Source of the DNA: CAYMMX01 sp964391675
GTDB taxonomy: Bacteria > Cyanobacteriota > Vampirovibrionia > Gastranaerophilales > Gastranaerophilaceae
NCBI GenBank assembly: GCA_964391675.1
Contig: CAYMMX010000003.1
Location: 62,001 to 126,000, forward strand
Reading direction: 5' to 3'
Length of the DNA: 64,000 nucleotides
The notes beneath the pieces are model-generated. The model ran no database searches. It was not told the origin of the DNA and saw only the letters and a list, made by a program, of their open reading frames with translations. The translations under genes and the position numbers were made by a program. Shown piece by piece: positions 16,537-25,140 of the stretch; position 1 is the first letter of the stretch; the number at the start of each line of letters is the position of its first letter.

Positions 16537-17739
16537 TTACTTTTTTATAAAACTTATCATATACTCTAATTGTTTTTTAAGCATATCTTGCAGATTATAG
16601 TTAGCTAATACCGTTTCTCTTGCATTTTTGCGAATAGTTTTCATTTCTTCTTTGTTATCAAGTGCATATTCAATTTTTTCAACAAGCTGATTAACATTGA
16701 AAAAATCAAATAAAAGTCCGTTATATTTATCTTTCATTACTTCTGCAACCGGTGAAGTATTTGAAGCTACTATGCAACAACCTGCTGACATTGCCTCTAA
16801 TATAGACCAGGATAAAACAAAAGGATAAGTCGAATAAATATGTACGGTTGAAACCTGTAAAAGTTTTATATATTCATCAAAATCCAGTCCTCCAACAAAA
16901 TGTACTTTATTTAAATTAAGGTTTAATTTTTTCAGCATTAATTTTTTATATGTTCCATTTTTAAGATGTTGTCCATAACATACTCTATCATTACCACCAA
17001 TAATAAAATGGGCATTAGGACGTTTCTTTTGTAATTTTTCAACAGCTTCCATAAACTGAGGAAACCCTCGCATTGGTTCCATCCCTCTGGTTGCATATGT
17101 TATTATTTCATCCTTGGATGTCAATTCAATATTCTTATCTTTAATTAAAAAATTCGCTTCTTCATTTGGTCTGCAAATATCTGTATTAACGCCATCGTGA
17201 ATAACTTTTATTTTACTATGAAATTCTTTTGGGAATTGCTGCCTCTGCCAGTAAGTAGGAGAAATTCCACCATCACAAGAATATAAGTCGATAAGCTTAT
17301 ATGCATTATTGCTTCTTATTGTTTCTTTGTATAGTAAATCAGGTTTATTTCCATCAAAACCGATAGCAGCTCCTTCAGAATTATCAAACCATTCAAAATA
17401 ACATAACAAAGGAACATCAGGGAATATATCTTTCATAAACATTGAATTCCCCCAACTATGGGCAAATATAATATCAGGTTTTATACCATTTTGTTTTATC
17501 ATCATAGCAATTTTTGCAGCCTCACGCCCATGTTCAACTGCTTCTTCGTATTCTTTCAAATATTTATTCGTTGAAGTTGCAGTCGGGATTTTATATACAA
17601 ATTTGTTTATACCCTGAGGAGCCGAAACATTTTCATCGGACGTTATAAACATAACTAAATCTTTTGGGTTTAATGCAAGAATCTGTGTTAAATGTTTAAA
17701 TTGACCTGGAAAATCTCTATGTAAAAATAAAATATTCAT
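16537..17739 (-). CDS. GT4-family glycosyltransferase, tandem paralogue 2
   Basis: This is the closest relative of the gene after it on the same strand (paralogue 1). The N-terminal ILFLHRDFPGQFKHLTQ, the central HSWGNSMFMKDIFP and the ATRGMEPMRGFPQF motif are shared. The C-terminal donor-binding part is identical over about 65 codons. The start ATG at 17739 begins 14 bases after the paralogue 3 stop, so the three genes form an operon. Specificity differences should lie in the divergent N-terminal acceptor-binding half (residues 30-110 and 140-170). A 196-bp perfect DNA match with paralogue 1 shows recent exchange. The substrate is not known. Confidence 0.85.
   Translation of the reverse strand: MNILFLHRDFPGQFKHLTQILALNPKDLVMFITSDENVSAPQGINKFVYKIPTATSTNKYLKEYEEAVEHGREAAKIAMMIKQNGIKPDIIFAHSWGNSMFMKDIFPDVPLLCYFEWFDNSEGAAIGFDGNKPDLLYKETIRSNNAYKLIDLYSCDGGISPTYWQRQQFPKEFHSKIKVIHDGVNTDICRPNEEANFLIKDKNIELTSKDEIITYATRGMEPMRGFPQFMEAVEKLQKKRPNAHFIIGGNDRVCYGQHLKNGTYKKLMLKKLNLNLNKVHFVGGLDFDEYIKLLQVSTVHIYSTYPFVLSWSILEAMSAGCCIVASNTSPVAEVMKDKYNGLLFDFFNVNQLVEKIEYALDNKEEMKTIRKNARETVLANYNLQDMLKKQLEYMISFIKK
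16614..16809 (-). repeat. 196-bp segment identical to 15397-15592 (copy 2)
   Basis: This is the second copy of the identical segment. The two copies are in direct orientation 1217 bp apart, so recombination between them could delete or fuse one glycosyltransferase gene while keeping the frame. Confidence 0.9.
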
Positions 17740-17753
17740 TTAGTTCTCCAAAA

Positions 17754-18968
17754 TCATCTGTTTTTAAAACTATTGATATATTCTATTTGCTTTTGAAGCA
17801 TTAGACTTAAGTCATAGTTTTCGATAATTGTTTTTCTTGCATTCCGACGAATGTTTACTACCTTATCTTGATTTTCAAGAGCATATAAAACTTTATCTGA
17901 AATATCTTCTATGTTATTAAAATCGGTTATTAAACCATTTGAATTATCTTTTATAACTTCTAAGACCGGTTCCGTATTTGAAGCAACAACTAAGCATTCT
18001 GCAGACATAGCTTCCAGTATAGACCAAGATAAAACATACGGATAAGTCAGGTATACATGAGCAGAAGATACCTGTAAAAGTTTTAGGTATTCATCATATG
18101 GTAACGTTCCAACAAAATGTACTCTATCCATATCTAGTTTAACCCTATTTAACATTAACTGCTTATAAGAACCGCTGTACAGTTGTTGACCATAACAGAC
18201 AGCATCATCTCCGGCAATTAAAACATGTGCATCAGAATTTTTTTTAAGTATTAATTCCAACGCTTGCATGAATTGAGGAAATCCCCTATATGGCTCCATC
18301 CCTCTTGTTGCATAAGTTATTACTTTATCTTTAGGTGTTAATGTAATATTTTTTTCTTTAATCGAAATTTTTGCATTATCATCAGGCTTAAAAAATTCCG
18401 TGTCAATTCCATCATGTATAACCTTGATCTTAGACTGAAACTCTTTTGGAAATTGCTGTCTCTGCCAAAAAGTGGGACAGATTCCGGCATCACTTGAATA
18501 TAAATCTATTAAAAGTTTAGCATTTTTACACCTGATTAATTCTTTGTCGGACTCATTTAATTTTATTCCGCTGTATTCAATGTCTTTACTATCTGAGTTA
18601 TAATACCATTCATAGTAAGAAATAAATGGGGAATCAGGAAAAACGTCTTTTATAAACATTGAATCACCCCATCCTGAAAATCCATATATAATATCAGGAA
18701 CAAAGCCTTGATTCTTAAGTGTTAATGCAATATTTGCAGCATTTTGAGCTGTTAAAGTCGCTTCTATATAATTCTTCAAATAAGGATGGCAATTCTGTGC
18801 CGGGATCTGTTGAACATAAGGATACATTAATCTTTCAACCCCTTCTAATTGGGTATCAAATCTGTTATCAGAAATAAAAATAACACGATTGTTTTTATCC
18901 TTTGCAAGCTTTTTTGCCAAATTTTTAAACTGGCTCGGAAACGTTTTATGTAAAAATAAAATATTCAT
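17754..18968 (-). CDS. GT4-family glycosyltransferase, tandem paralogue 3 (first gene of the cluster)
   Basis: At 404 residues it has the same architecture as the two following genes, with N-terminal ILFLHKTFPSQFKNLAK and the ATRGMEPYRGFPQFMQA motif. It is clearly more diverged: the donor-binding segment reads LEAMSAECLVVASNTEPVLEV and does not share the identical 196-bp DNA segment. It is transcribed first, divergently from the exported-protein gene at 19127, so the operon promoter should lie in 18969-19126. The protein probably adds a different sugar from paralogues 1 and 2 in the same surface glycan. That is inference from position and divergence. Confidence 0.85.
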   Translation of the reverse strand: MNILFLHKTFPSQFKNLAKKLAKDKNNRVIFISDNRFDTQLEGVERLMYPYVQQIPAQNCHPYLKNYIEATLTAQNAANIALTLKNQGFVPDIIYGFSGWGDSMFIKDVFPDSPFISYYEWYYNSDSKDIEYSGIKLNESDKELIRCKNAKLLIDLYSSDAGICPTFWQRQQFPKEFQSKIKVIHDGIDTEFFKPDDNAKISIKEKNITLTPKDKVITYATRGMEPYRGFPQFMQALELILKKNSDAHVLIAGDDAVCYGQQLYSGSYKQLMLNRVKLDMDRVHFVGTLPYDEYLKLLQVSSAHVYLTYPYVLSWSILEAMSAECLVVASNTEPVLEVIKDNSNGLITDFNNIEDISDKVLYALENQDKVVNIRRNARKTIIENYDLSLMLQKQIEYINSFKNR

Positions 18969-19061
18969 TTTTTACTCTCAAAATTAACCAATATTTATAT
19001 ATAATCATAAATTCATAAATATTCCAAATTTTTAACAAATAAAATCAATTATTATGTGTAT

Positions 19062-19101
19062 ATAATATCTAATATTTATTTGTTAAAATATTAGATATTA
19101 T
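19062..19101. promoter_or_regulatory. Inverted repeat overlapping a -10 box between divergent genes
   Basis: ATAATATCTAATATTT and its exact complement (16-bp arms, eight-base spacer) lie 25 bases before the gene at 19127. A TATAAT box (19061-19066) overlaps the left arm. It could be an operator or a 5'-UTR hairpin; there is no T-run, so a terminator is unlikely. Confidence 0.45.
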
Positions 19102-19126
19102 TAATACTTTCGCTAAAAAGGTTCCG

Positions 19127-19843
19127 ATGATAAAAATAAAATATATCTTAATTTTAATATTTGCTTGCTTTTCTTTAAGTGTACACGCACAACAAACTAT
19201 TATAAATGCTCCCTCTTCTGAACTTCTGCCTGCCGGTGATTTAATAATAAAAGATTCTAATAGATATACTCCTTTGAATGGTTATGCTACTTTTACACCA
19301 ACTACAACCATGGGTTTAGGAAGAGGTATGGAATTATCAACAGGTATTGCAACATCCTTAAATAAGGATACAACAGTAAGAAGTGACATTGCAGCAAAAA
19401 AGGTTTGGTTTTTAGGGAGTTCTACCCGTTTGACAATGGGAGGAATGATTAGTCCTTACTTAAATAATAATGAACGTCCTGATTCATTTATTTTTTCTCA
19501 TTTTACACATAGAATAAGAAAAACCAAAACAAGTATAACTGCCGGCATATATCTTAATGGACAAAATGAACTTCCAAAAAATACCGGCGTAATTTTAGGA
19601 TTGGAACAAGTTTTAATACCCAATAAACTCAGATTTGCAATAGACTGGTTGTCAACACAAGATTCTTATGGTAGAATCGGTGTAGGCTTAAAGTATAGAC
19701 CTGTTCCGACAATCTCTATAACCAGTGCTGTTATAATACCAAATAAAGACAGCGATAATATAGCTTTTAACTTATCGTTTTCAAAATTTGTATCACTTGA
19801 TGATGAAAATCCAATCAAAAGGAGACTCAAAGATGTTGATTAA
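19127..19843 (+). CDS. Exported protein, probable small outer-membrane beta barrel
   Basis: A signal peptide (MIKIKYILILIFACFSLSVHA, cleavage before QQ) is followed by about 215 residues. These alternate polar and hydrophobic positions with many Gly, Thr and aromatic residues (for example TMGLGRGMELSTGIATSL and GRIGVGLKYRPVPTISITSAV). This looks like a short beta barrel, but I do not recognise a family. The last codons overlap the pentapeptide-repeat gene by eleven bases, so the two are translationally linked. The final stretch DDENPIKRRLKDVD is charged and does not look like a barrel-ending aromatic strand; the barrel reading is therefore tentative. Confidence 0.6.
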   Translation: MIKIKYILILIFACFSLSVHAQQTIINAPSSELLPAGDLIIKDSNRYTPLNGYATFTPTTTMGLGRGMELSTGIATSLNKDTTVRSDIAAKKVWFLGSSTRLTMGGMISPYLNNNERPDSFIFSHFTHRIRKTKTSITAGIYLNGQNELPKNTGVILGLEQVLIPNKLRFAIDWLSTQDSYGRIGVGLKYRPVPTISITSAVIIPNKDSDNIAFNLSFSKFVSLDDENPIKRRLKDVD

Positions 19844-20225
19844 AAAATTATTGACTTCAACTTTATTATTAACAATAACTATTTCAACCATAGGAATAGC
19901 AATGGCCAACGCAGATGACTTTTGCAAAAAAGATCTTGAAAAACTGCTAAAAGGCGAAAAGAATCTTGCAGGTGCAAAACTGGAGGGTGCTAACTTAAAA
20001 GGAAAAGATCTTAGTAATGTAAATTTTAAAAAAGCTGATTTAGAAGAAGCAAATCTTATCGGTGCAGATTTAACCAATGCAAACTTTGAAGATGCTGATT
20101 TAGAAGAAGCAAATTTAAAAGGTGCAAAAATCAAAGGGGCAAACTTTAAAAATGCGGAATTAGAATATGCCGTTTGGGTTGATGGACGTGTATGTGCTGA
20201 AGGCTCTATTGGCGGCTGTTGGTAA
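19833..20225 (+). CDS. Exported pentapeptide-repeat protein
   Basis: A signal peptide (MLIKKLLTSTLLLTITISTIGIAMANA) precedes a run of A(D/N)Lxx repeats: AKLEGANLKGKDLSNVNF, then KKADLEEANLIGADLTNANF and further units up to about residue 110. These predict a right-handed quadrilateral beta helix. The mature part ends in a short Cys-containing tail (RVCAEGSIGGCW). I chose the ATG at 19833 because AGGAG lies eight bases upstream; a longer frame from 19788 would lie inside the previous gene and lacks a site. Two near-identical 21-base DNA units (gctgatttagaagaagcaaa) reflect repeat duplication. Periplasmic pentapeptide proteins are frequent in Cyanobacteria; a function is not assigned. Confidence 0.85.
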   Translation: MLIKKLLTSTLLLTITISTIGIAMANADDFCKKDLEKLLKGEKNLAGAKLEGANLKGKDLSNVNFKKADLEEANLIGADLTNANFEDADLEEANLKGAKIKGANFKNAELEYAVWVDGRVCAEGSIGGCW

Positions 20226-20227
20226 AA

Positions 20228-20611
20228 TCATTTTACTATATCAAATTTAAAATAATTTTTCCATATGTCAATTCCTCCTTCTAATTCCATAGCAGGGAAT
20301 CCGTTTTTTACTAAAATTAGTGCTGCAGCCGCTGCTAAATGACATTGTTGATTATAGCAATAAACAACATGCACATCTTTTTTTGATAACTTATCAAATT
20401 TCTTAACCAATTCATCTTTTGGTATCGATATTGCTTTGGGAATATGACCTTCTATATAGTCTTCATTTCTTCTTACATCGATCAGTTTAACTTTATTATC
20501 ATCAAGCATTTTTTGAAGCTCAACAGGTCCAAGGGTATATGCTAATTTTTGCGCAAAAAACTCTTCAGCTGTCTTAGTATTCAGTCTTATTTTATTAATA
20601 TATTCACTCAT
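20228..20611 (-). CDS. Rhodanese-like domain protein
   Basis: This is a single rhodanese domain of about 127 residues. It has LIDVRRNEDYIEGHIPKAISIP, the substrate-entry and fold motif, then VVYCYNQQCHLAAAAA with a Cys at the active-site position. The loop is CYNQQCH rather than the usual CxxGxR, so it has two cysteines and no closing Arg. That suggests altered or redox-sensitive chemistry. It carries no signal peptide and is probably cytosolic. I chose the ATG at 20611 (MSEYINK), preceded by AAGGAG. It converges on the pentapeptide gene with two bases between stop codons. Sulfur transfer is the family activity; the partner is unknown. Confidence 0.85.
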   Translation of the reverse strand: MSEYINKIRLNTKTAEEFFAQKLAYTLGPVELQKMLDDNKVKLIDVRRNEDYIEGHIPKAISIPKDELVKKFDKLSKKDVHVVYCYNQQCHLAAAAALILVKNGFPAMELEGGIDIWKNYFKFDIVK

Positions 20612-20679
20612 ACTTTTTCTCCTTAAATTTTGTATTGGCATTATTTAAGGTTAAAGAAAAAAATACATTGCCGATTTTA

Positions 20680-21450
20680 CTATTTTTTTATTAAAATTGC
20701 ATACCTTGGATATTTATAATTTGCGAAATCACTTTTTACTTCACCAATTTCTGTGTATTTAATATTTAATTTGCTACAAAGTTTTGTTTGAATTTGATAT
20801 TCGACTTCGCCTTGATTTATTACAAAAAGTTGGCCGTCTTTTTTTAATAAATCATATGCATGCATAAGCATTTTTTCGGGTTTAAAGTATTCAAGAGGAA
20901 GTCCCCATTTTAACAATGGTTCTTTAACGATAAAGGGTAAAAGCCATGTAATATAATCATATTTTATACTGTGGTTTAGAAAATCATCATGAATATATTT
21001 GGCACCCTCTAAATTTTGTATATAAAATTTAGCAACTTCTTTTCTGTTAAATAGGTTAGAATATAGTCTGTTTGCATCTATTTCTATTCCATTAATCATT
21101 AGGTTATTGCAATATTTTTTAAAGAAGTAATATTCTCCTTTTGCGTAAAACCAATTTTTACATCCTATATCCAAAACATTTAAGTCTTTTTTATATTTGA
21201 TAGAAAAATATTTGTCCAGTATATCAAGTAAATATAAATTATCTTTATAATTATGTATCGAAGAATCATTCTTCTCATTTTGAAAATCATATTTTTGAAT
21301 TAACTCCTGCTCTCTTGTAATAAGATGTTCTTCTACAAAAATATTCTCCTTACTTTCATTTTTTTCAAAATAATTTTTTCTTGAAAATGTTATCTTTTGT
21401 CTCAAGAAAAAATCAATTTTATTTTTTAAATCCTTATAAAAATATTTCAT
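20680..21450 (-). CDS. Class I SAM-dependent methyltransferase-like protein
   Basis: The first 80 residues are charged and helical. A class I methyltransferase core follows: motif I LNVLDIGCKNWFYAKG near residue 91, motif II NGIEID near residue 121, then a hydrophobic strand YDYITWLLPFI and KKDGQLFVINQGE as a motif-IV/V-like strand pair. The order fits the SAM-binding fold, but the DIGCKNW loop lacks the usual GxGxG. The nature of the substrate is unclear. It is a single-gene unit divergent from lpxI-lpxB, so a role in lipid or glycan modification is possible but unproven. Confidence 0.6.
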   Translation of the reverse strand: MKYFYKDLKNKIDFFLRQKITFSRKNYFEKNESKENIFVEEHLITREQELIQKYDFQNEKNDSSIHNYKDNLYLLDILDKYFSIKYKKDLNVLDIGCKNWFYAKGEYYFFKKYCNNLMINGIEIDANRLYSNLFNRKEVAKFYIQNLEGAKYIHDDFLNHSIKYDYITWLLPFIVKEPLLKWGLPLEYFKPEKMLMHAYDLLKKDGQLFVINQGEVEYQIQTKLCSKLNIKYTEIGEVKSDFANYKYPRYAILIKK

Positions 21451-21531
21451 TTTATAATATTATAATAAAATTTTCACAATATAGAGTTTTTGTTGTATAA
21501 TTCTTCAATGTAGAGGAGAATTTTTTAAAAT

Positions 21532-22347
21532 ATGTCAATCATGTTGGAAAATAAACAAGGATTAATAGCAGGAGACGGGCTTTTACCTGTTAAAATGGCT
21601 CAATATGCTAAAGATAACGGGTTTGATGTTATTGCTATCTCTCTTTCTGCAGATAACTACAAACAATTAAAAAAATACTGTTCTAAAGTGTACTCGGTCT
21701 CTCCGGGTGAAGTTTTAAAAATAGAAAAATTTCTTAAAGATGAAAATATTAAACAACTTACATTTTTAGGAAAAGTTCATAAAGGTTTAATTTTAAAACG
21801 ACCTAAATTTGATTCTAAAGCTCTTGAATTGGTTAAAAATGCTGTAAAATTAAATGATGATGAAGTAATGTTGGTATTGGTAAGAGAGCTTGAAAAAATA
21901 GGTATTACTGTTTTGGATCAAACAATTTTTATTAAGAATTTAATGATACCTGCGGGTGTTCTTGGAGATTCAAAACCAACAGCTAGTCAAATAGAAGATG
22001 TTAACTATGGATATGGATTAGCAAAAGAAATGGGGAAACTTGACATTGGTCAATCAGTGGTTATTAAAGACAAAATGATAATGGCAGTTGAAGCAATAGA
22101 AGGAACTGACAAATGTATAATCCGTGGCGCAAAACTTGCAAAAGACGAGGCTTCTGTTATCAAGGTTGCAAAACCTTCGCAAGATAAACGCTTTGATATC
22201 CCTACTGTTGGACTTAAAACTCTTCAAACAATGAAAAAGTATAAAGCAAATCTATTAGCTGTTGAAGCCAATGAAACTATAATTGTAGATCAAGAAAAAG
22301 TAGTTAAATTTGCTAATAAACATAATATCGTAATAATGGCGGTATAA
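21532..22347 (+). CDS. lpxI: UDP-2,3-diacylglucosamine pyrophosphatase LpxI
   Basis: LpxI hydrolyses UDP-2,3-diacylglucosamine to lipid X and UMP, step four of lipid A synthesis, in organisms lacking LpxH. The 271-residue protein begins with the family's GLIAGDGLLPVKMAQYAK. It contains FLGKVHKGLILK, LGDSKPTASQIEDVNYGYGLAKEMGKLDIGQSVVIKD and the C-terminal core VEAIEGTDKCIIRGAKLAKDEASVIKVAKPSQDKRFDIPTVG with the catalytic Asp/Glu residues of the DUF1009 fold. Its stop codon directly abuts lpxB, the next enzyme in the pathway. This is firm evidence of an outer membrane with lipid A. An AGGAG lies twelve bases before the first ATG; a second ATG three codons in is also possible. Confidence 0.95.
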   Translation: MSIMLENKQGLIAGDGLLPVKMAQYAKDNGFDVIAISLSADNYKQLKKYCSKVYSVSPGEVLKIEKFLKDENIKQLTFLGKVHKGLILKRPKFDSKALELVKNAVKLNDDEVMLVLVRELEKIGITVLDQTIFIKNLMIPAGVLGDSKPTASQIEDVNYGYGLAKEMGKLDIGQSVVIKDKMIMAVEAIEGTDKCIIRGAKLAKDEASVIKVAKPSQDKRFDIPTVGLKTLQTMKKYKANLLAVEANETIIVDQEKVVKFANKHNIVIMAV

Positions 22348-23475
22348 ATGAAAAAATTATTTATTATAACTGGTGAGCATTCCGGCGATATTCATGCCTC
22401 AAAAGTCGTTGAAGAATTAAAAAAAAGCGATACTGATTCAGAATGGATTATTGAAGGGATAGGCGGTGATAATCTTAAAAAGACTGGAGTTAAATTATTT
22501 TCTGATCAAAAGAAAATGTCTGCTGTAGGTTTTTCTTTCAAAATTTTATTTGACCATATTACACTTGGAAAAAGACTTGTTGACTATTTAACAAAAGAGT
22601 ATAGACCGGATTTAGTTTTATTAATTGATTATGGCGCCTTTAATTTAAATATTGCAAAAATATTAAAAAAGAAAAATCAAAACGTCAAAATTTTTTACTA
22701 CATTCCGCCTCAAATTTGGGCAACTCGTAAGTGGCGTATAAATACAGTAAAAAAATATATAGATAAAGTCTTATGTATCTTTCCTTTTGAAAAAACTTTA
22801 TATGAAAGTAAAGAAATTGAAACTCATTATTGCGGACACCCTTTAATCTCTCAATTACCGCCATCCGCAAATAAGGACGAATTTTTTGATAAATACTCTC
22901 TGGATAAGAACAAAAAACTTATCTCAATTTTTCCGGGTTCAAGAGTTTTTGAACTTAAAACACTAATGAAAATTTTTATTAAAGCTGCAAAGATACTTAA
23001 AAAACTTCACCCTGATATTCAATTTTTAATTTCTCATGCTCCAAATTTGTCAGACAGTGTTTTTAATAAATATTTAAAAGACACTGATTTTAAAGTTATT
23101 AAAGGAGAAAATCATGCGATGCTTAGTGTATCTGATGCCTTAATTTTAGCATCCGGAACCGTTGCATTAGAAGCTTCATTATATAAAACACCAATGATTA
23201 TTGCATATAAAGGTCCTTGGTTTTTATATGCAATCTACCTTCTTGTAAGATGTATCAAAAAAGTTTCTCTGCCAAATATTATTTTAAACAAAAATATTGT
23301 ACCTGAACTTATTCAAGCAAAGGCAAAACCTGATATTATTGCATATAATATTGAAAAGCTTTTATACGACAACGAATATAGACAAAAACATATTCAAGAA
23401 CTTTCAAAAGTTAAAGAAATGCTTTCGCAAAAAAATTCCTCATATGAAGTTGCAGAAAATATTAAACTATTGTAA
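22348..23475 (+). CDS. lpxB: Lipid-A-disaccharide synthase
   Basis: LpxB is a membrane-associated GT19 enzyme that condenses lipid X with UDP-diacylglucosamine to form the lipid A disaccharide. The N-terminal LFIITGEHSGDIHASKVVEEL, PDLVLLIDYGAFNLNIAK, YYIPPQIWATRKWRI and ETHYCGHPLI are family hallmarks. The C-terminal half has FPGSRVFELK and ALILASGTVALEASLYKTPMIIAYK. At 375 residues it has the usual length. It follows lpxI with no intergenic base, so the two are co-translated. No clear terminator follows; the 81 bases to the next gene are AT-rich. Confidence 0.96.
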   Translation: MKKLFIITGEHSGDIHASKVVEELKKSDTDSEWIIEGIGGDNLKKTGVKLFSDQKKMSAVGFSFKILFDHITLGKRLVDYLTKEYRPDLVLLIDYGAFNLNIAKILKKKNQNVKIFYYIPPQIWATRKWRINTVKKYIDKVLCIFPFEKTLYESKEIETHYCGHPLISQLPPSANKDEFFDKYSLDKNKKLISIFPGSRVFELKTLMKIFIKAAKILKKLHPDIQFLISHAPNLSDSVFNKYLKDTDFKVIKGENHAMLSVSDALILASGTVALEASLYKTPMIIAYKGPWFLYAIYLLVRCIKKVSLPNIILNKNIVPELIQAKAKPDIIAYNIEKLLYDNEYRQKHIQELSKVKEMLSQKNSSYEVAENIKLL

Positions 23476-23556
23476 CAAAACCTTTTATATGATAAATTTT
23501 AAGCAACTTTTACCTTAAATTTAATTTTATATATTTAAAGGGTTTTTGTGTATTAA

Positions 23557-25140
23557 ATGATTAATCAAACATCAAGCAGTATAAATAGACCTGTTTTTAC
23601 GCCATTACAAAGTAATAGCGCCCTTTATGCTATAACACAACCCATTACAAAAACCCAAAAAAAAGAGCTGGAAGAAATAAAAGAGAAAAAAAGCCATAAA
23701 TTAGGCTATAAAATTGCAAAAGGTGCTCTAATTGTAGGCTTTGGCGTTTTTATGCTAACAAAAGGTTTTCCAAAAAATATGCGCAATAATATTATGAAAT
23801 TTTTGGAAGAAAAAAGCTCAAAATTAGTAGCAGAAGGTGGAACATTAACTAATATTGAAACAGCATATTTAAAAACACTTGATAAAGCAAGAATAGGATT
23901 GATGAGCTCAAAATCAATATTTAATTTTTCAAATTTAAAAGACGTATTCTTTAGAAAAATTACTAAAAATGTACCAATAATAAAAAATATTTGCGAAAAA
24001 ATAACACAAACATTTGAAAAGATTTCAATAAAAACATGCCACAACTCTTATAAAAAAACATCATCCAATTTCGATAAAATGTTTGATGCTTTCAGTCAAG
24101 CAAATAAAAAAATTAAAGACTCAGGTAAAGAAACTAATAAAATAGATAGTTTAATATCTATTATGAAAAAGAAGTTTTACTCAAGTTTTTCAATCCCTTC
24201 TGTAGGAAGTAGAATAGAAGAAACAAAAAAAATGCTAGGCGAGTTGGATGAACAATATTGGAGCAGAACATATGGAAACATAGAAGGATTTGTTAAAAAA
24301 GATTCTTACAAAACTTTTGTTGCAGAAGAACTCGCATCACCTGCAAAAACAATCCTTGGAGGCAATGTCGGAAAATTAAAAAGAGAAATTTCAAACGGAT
24401 TTAAAGACAACTACTTAAATATTAAAAAATTAATTGGCGATATTAGTATGAATGTAAGTTCTGCAGATAAAAATACAAGGAAAAACATACATGATTTATC
24501 GGCTATACTTGAATCTTATAAGAATAATAATGGGGATTTAATCATTCAAAACACTCTTTTGAATAAATTAAAAGAACTTCAACCGGTAATTAAGGATGAA
24601 AAATTAAGTTCGAATTTAAAAACTATAATTGAAGTCTTAACAAAAAATGAACAAGGCTATATTCAGAAATTAATGTCAGAATACAAACAATTACTACCTA
24701 ACAAAAAAGATTATGATTTATTGGAAAAATCCGTAAATAAAGCAATTAATTCTTTGAATAAATCTACTGATATAGAAACAGATAAGCTATTTGATAAAAT
24801 AAGGGATCTTTTAATCGGTTCTGCCCCAATGGATGTATTAAGTGTATTAAGTTCACTGGGTGTTGTTTCTATAGGATTATCAAAATCCGATAATAAAGAT
24901 GAGATAATTTCAGTTGCTCTTAAATATGGAATCCCTGCAATAGGAGCTGTATCAATATCTTTATTCTGCACAATGGCTTTGGTTTCTGGAGGACCTGCCC
25001 TTGCTATAGGTACTGTTTCCGGTCTTGTAATTAATAAGCTTGGAGAATTTATAGACAAAAAGAGAAAAGAATTTAAAGAAAATCCCCCAACACTTGAAAA
25101 AACAGCCCAAAATATTAGAGAAGCGATTATTCTAAAATAA
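23557..25140 (+). CDS. Large helical membrane-associated protein of unknown function
   Basis: I do not recognise this 527-residue protein. Residues 1-45 are polar and Thr/Ser/Pro-rich. One hydrophobic helix (IAKGALIVGFGVFMLTKGF) lies near residues 50-70. About 340 residues of lysine-rich predicted helix and coiled coil follow. Near residues 425-500 a pair or triplet of hydrophobic helices (VLSVLSSLGVVSIGL, YGIPAIGAVSISLFCTMALVSGG, ALAIGTVSGLVINKL) occurs before a charged tail. The layout of short N-terminal anchor, long helical middle and C-terminal hairpin resembles pore-forming or membrane-remodelling proteins only in outline. A smaller protein at 42952 has a related plan. Its last 14 bases overlap the convergent gene. 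Confidence 0.75.
   Translation: MINQTSSSINRPVFTPLQSNSALYAITQPITKTQKKELEEIKEKKSHKLGYKIAKGALIVGFGVFMLTKGFPKNMRNNIMKFLEEKSSKLVAEGGTLTNIETAYLKTLDKARIGLMSSKSIFNFSNLKDVFFRKITKNVPIIKNICEKITQTFEKISIKTCHNSYKKTSSNFDKMFDAFSQANKKIKDSGKETNKIDSLISIMKKKFYSSFSIPSVGSRIEETKKMLGELDEQYWSRTYGNIEGFVKKDSYKTFVAEELASPAKTILGGNVGKLKREISNGFKDNYLNIKKLIGDISMNVSSADKNTRKNIHDLSAILESYKNNNGDLIIQNTLLNKLKELQPVIKDEKLSSNLKTIIEVLTKNEQGYIQKLMSEYKQLLPNKKDYDLLEKSVNKAINSLNKSTDIETDKLFDKIRDLLIGSAPMDVLSVLSSLGVVSIGLSKSDNKDEIISVALKYGIPAIGAVSISLFCTMALVSGGPALAIGTVSGLVINKLGEFIDKKRKEFKENPPTLEKTAQNIREAIILK

Noticed and set aside
19960..20170. Tandem DNA repeats that could be a small CRISPR array
   Set aside because: They are imperfect, in frame, and encode pentapeptide repeats; there are no unique spacers of constant length.
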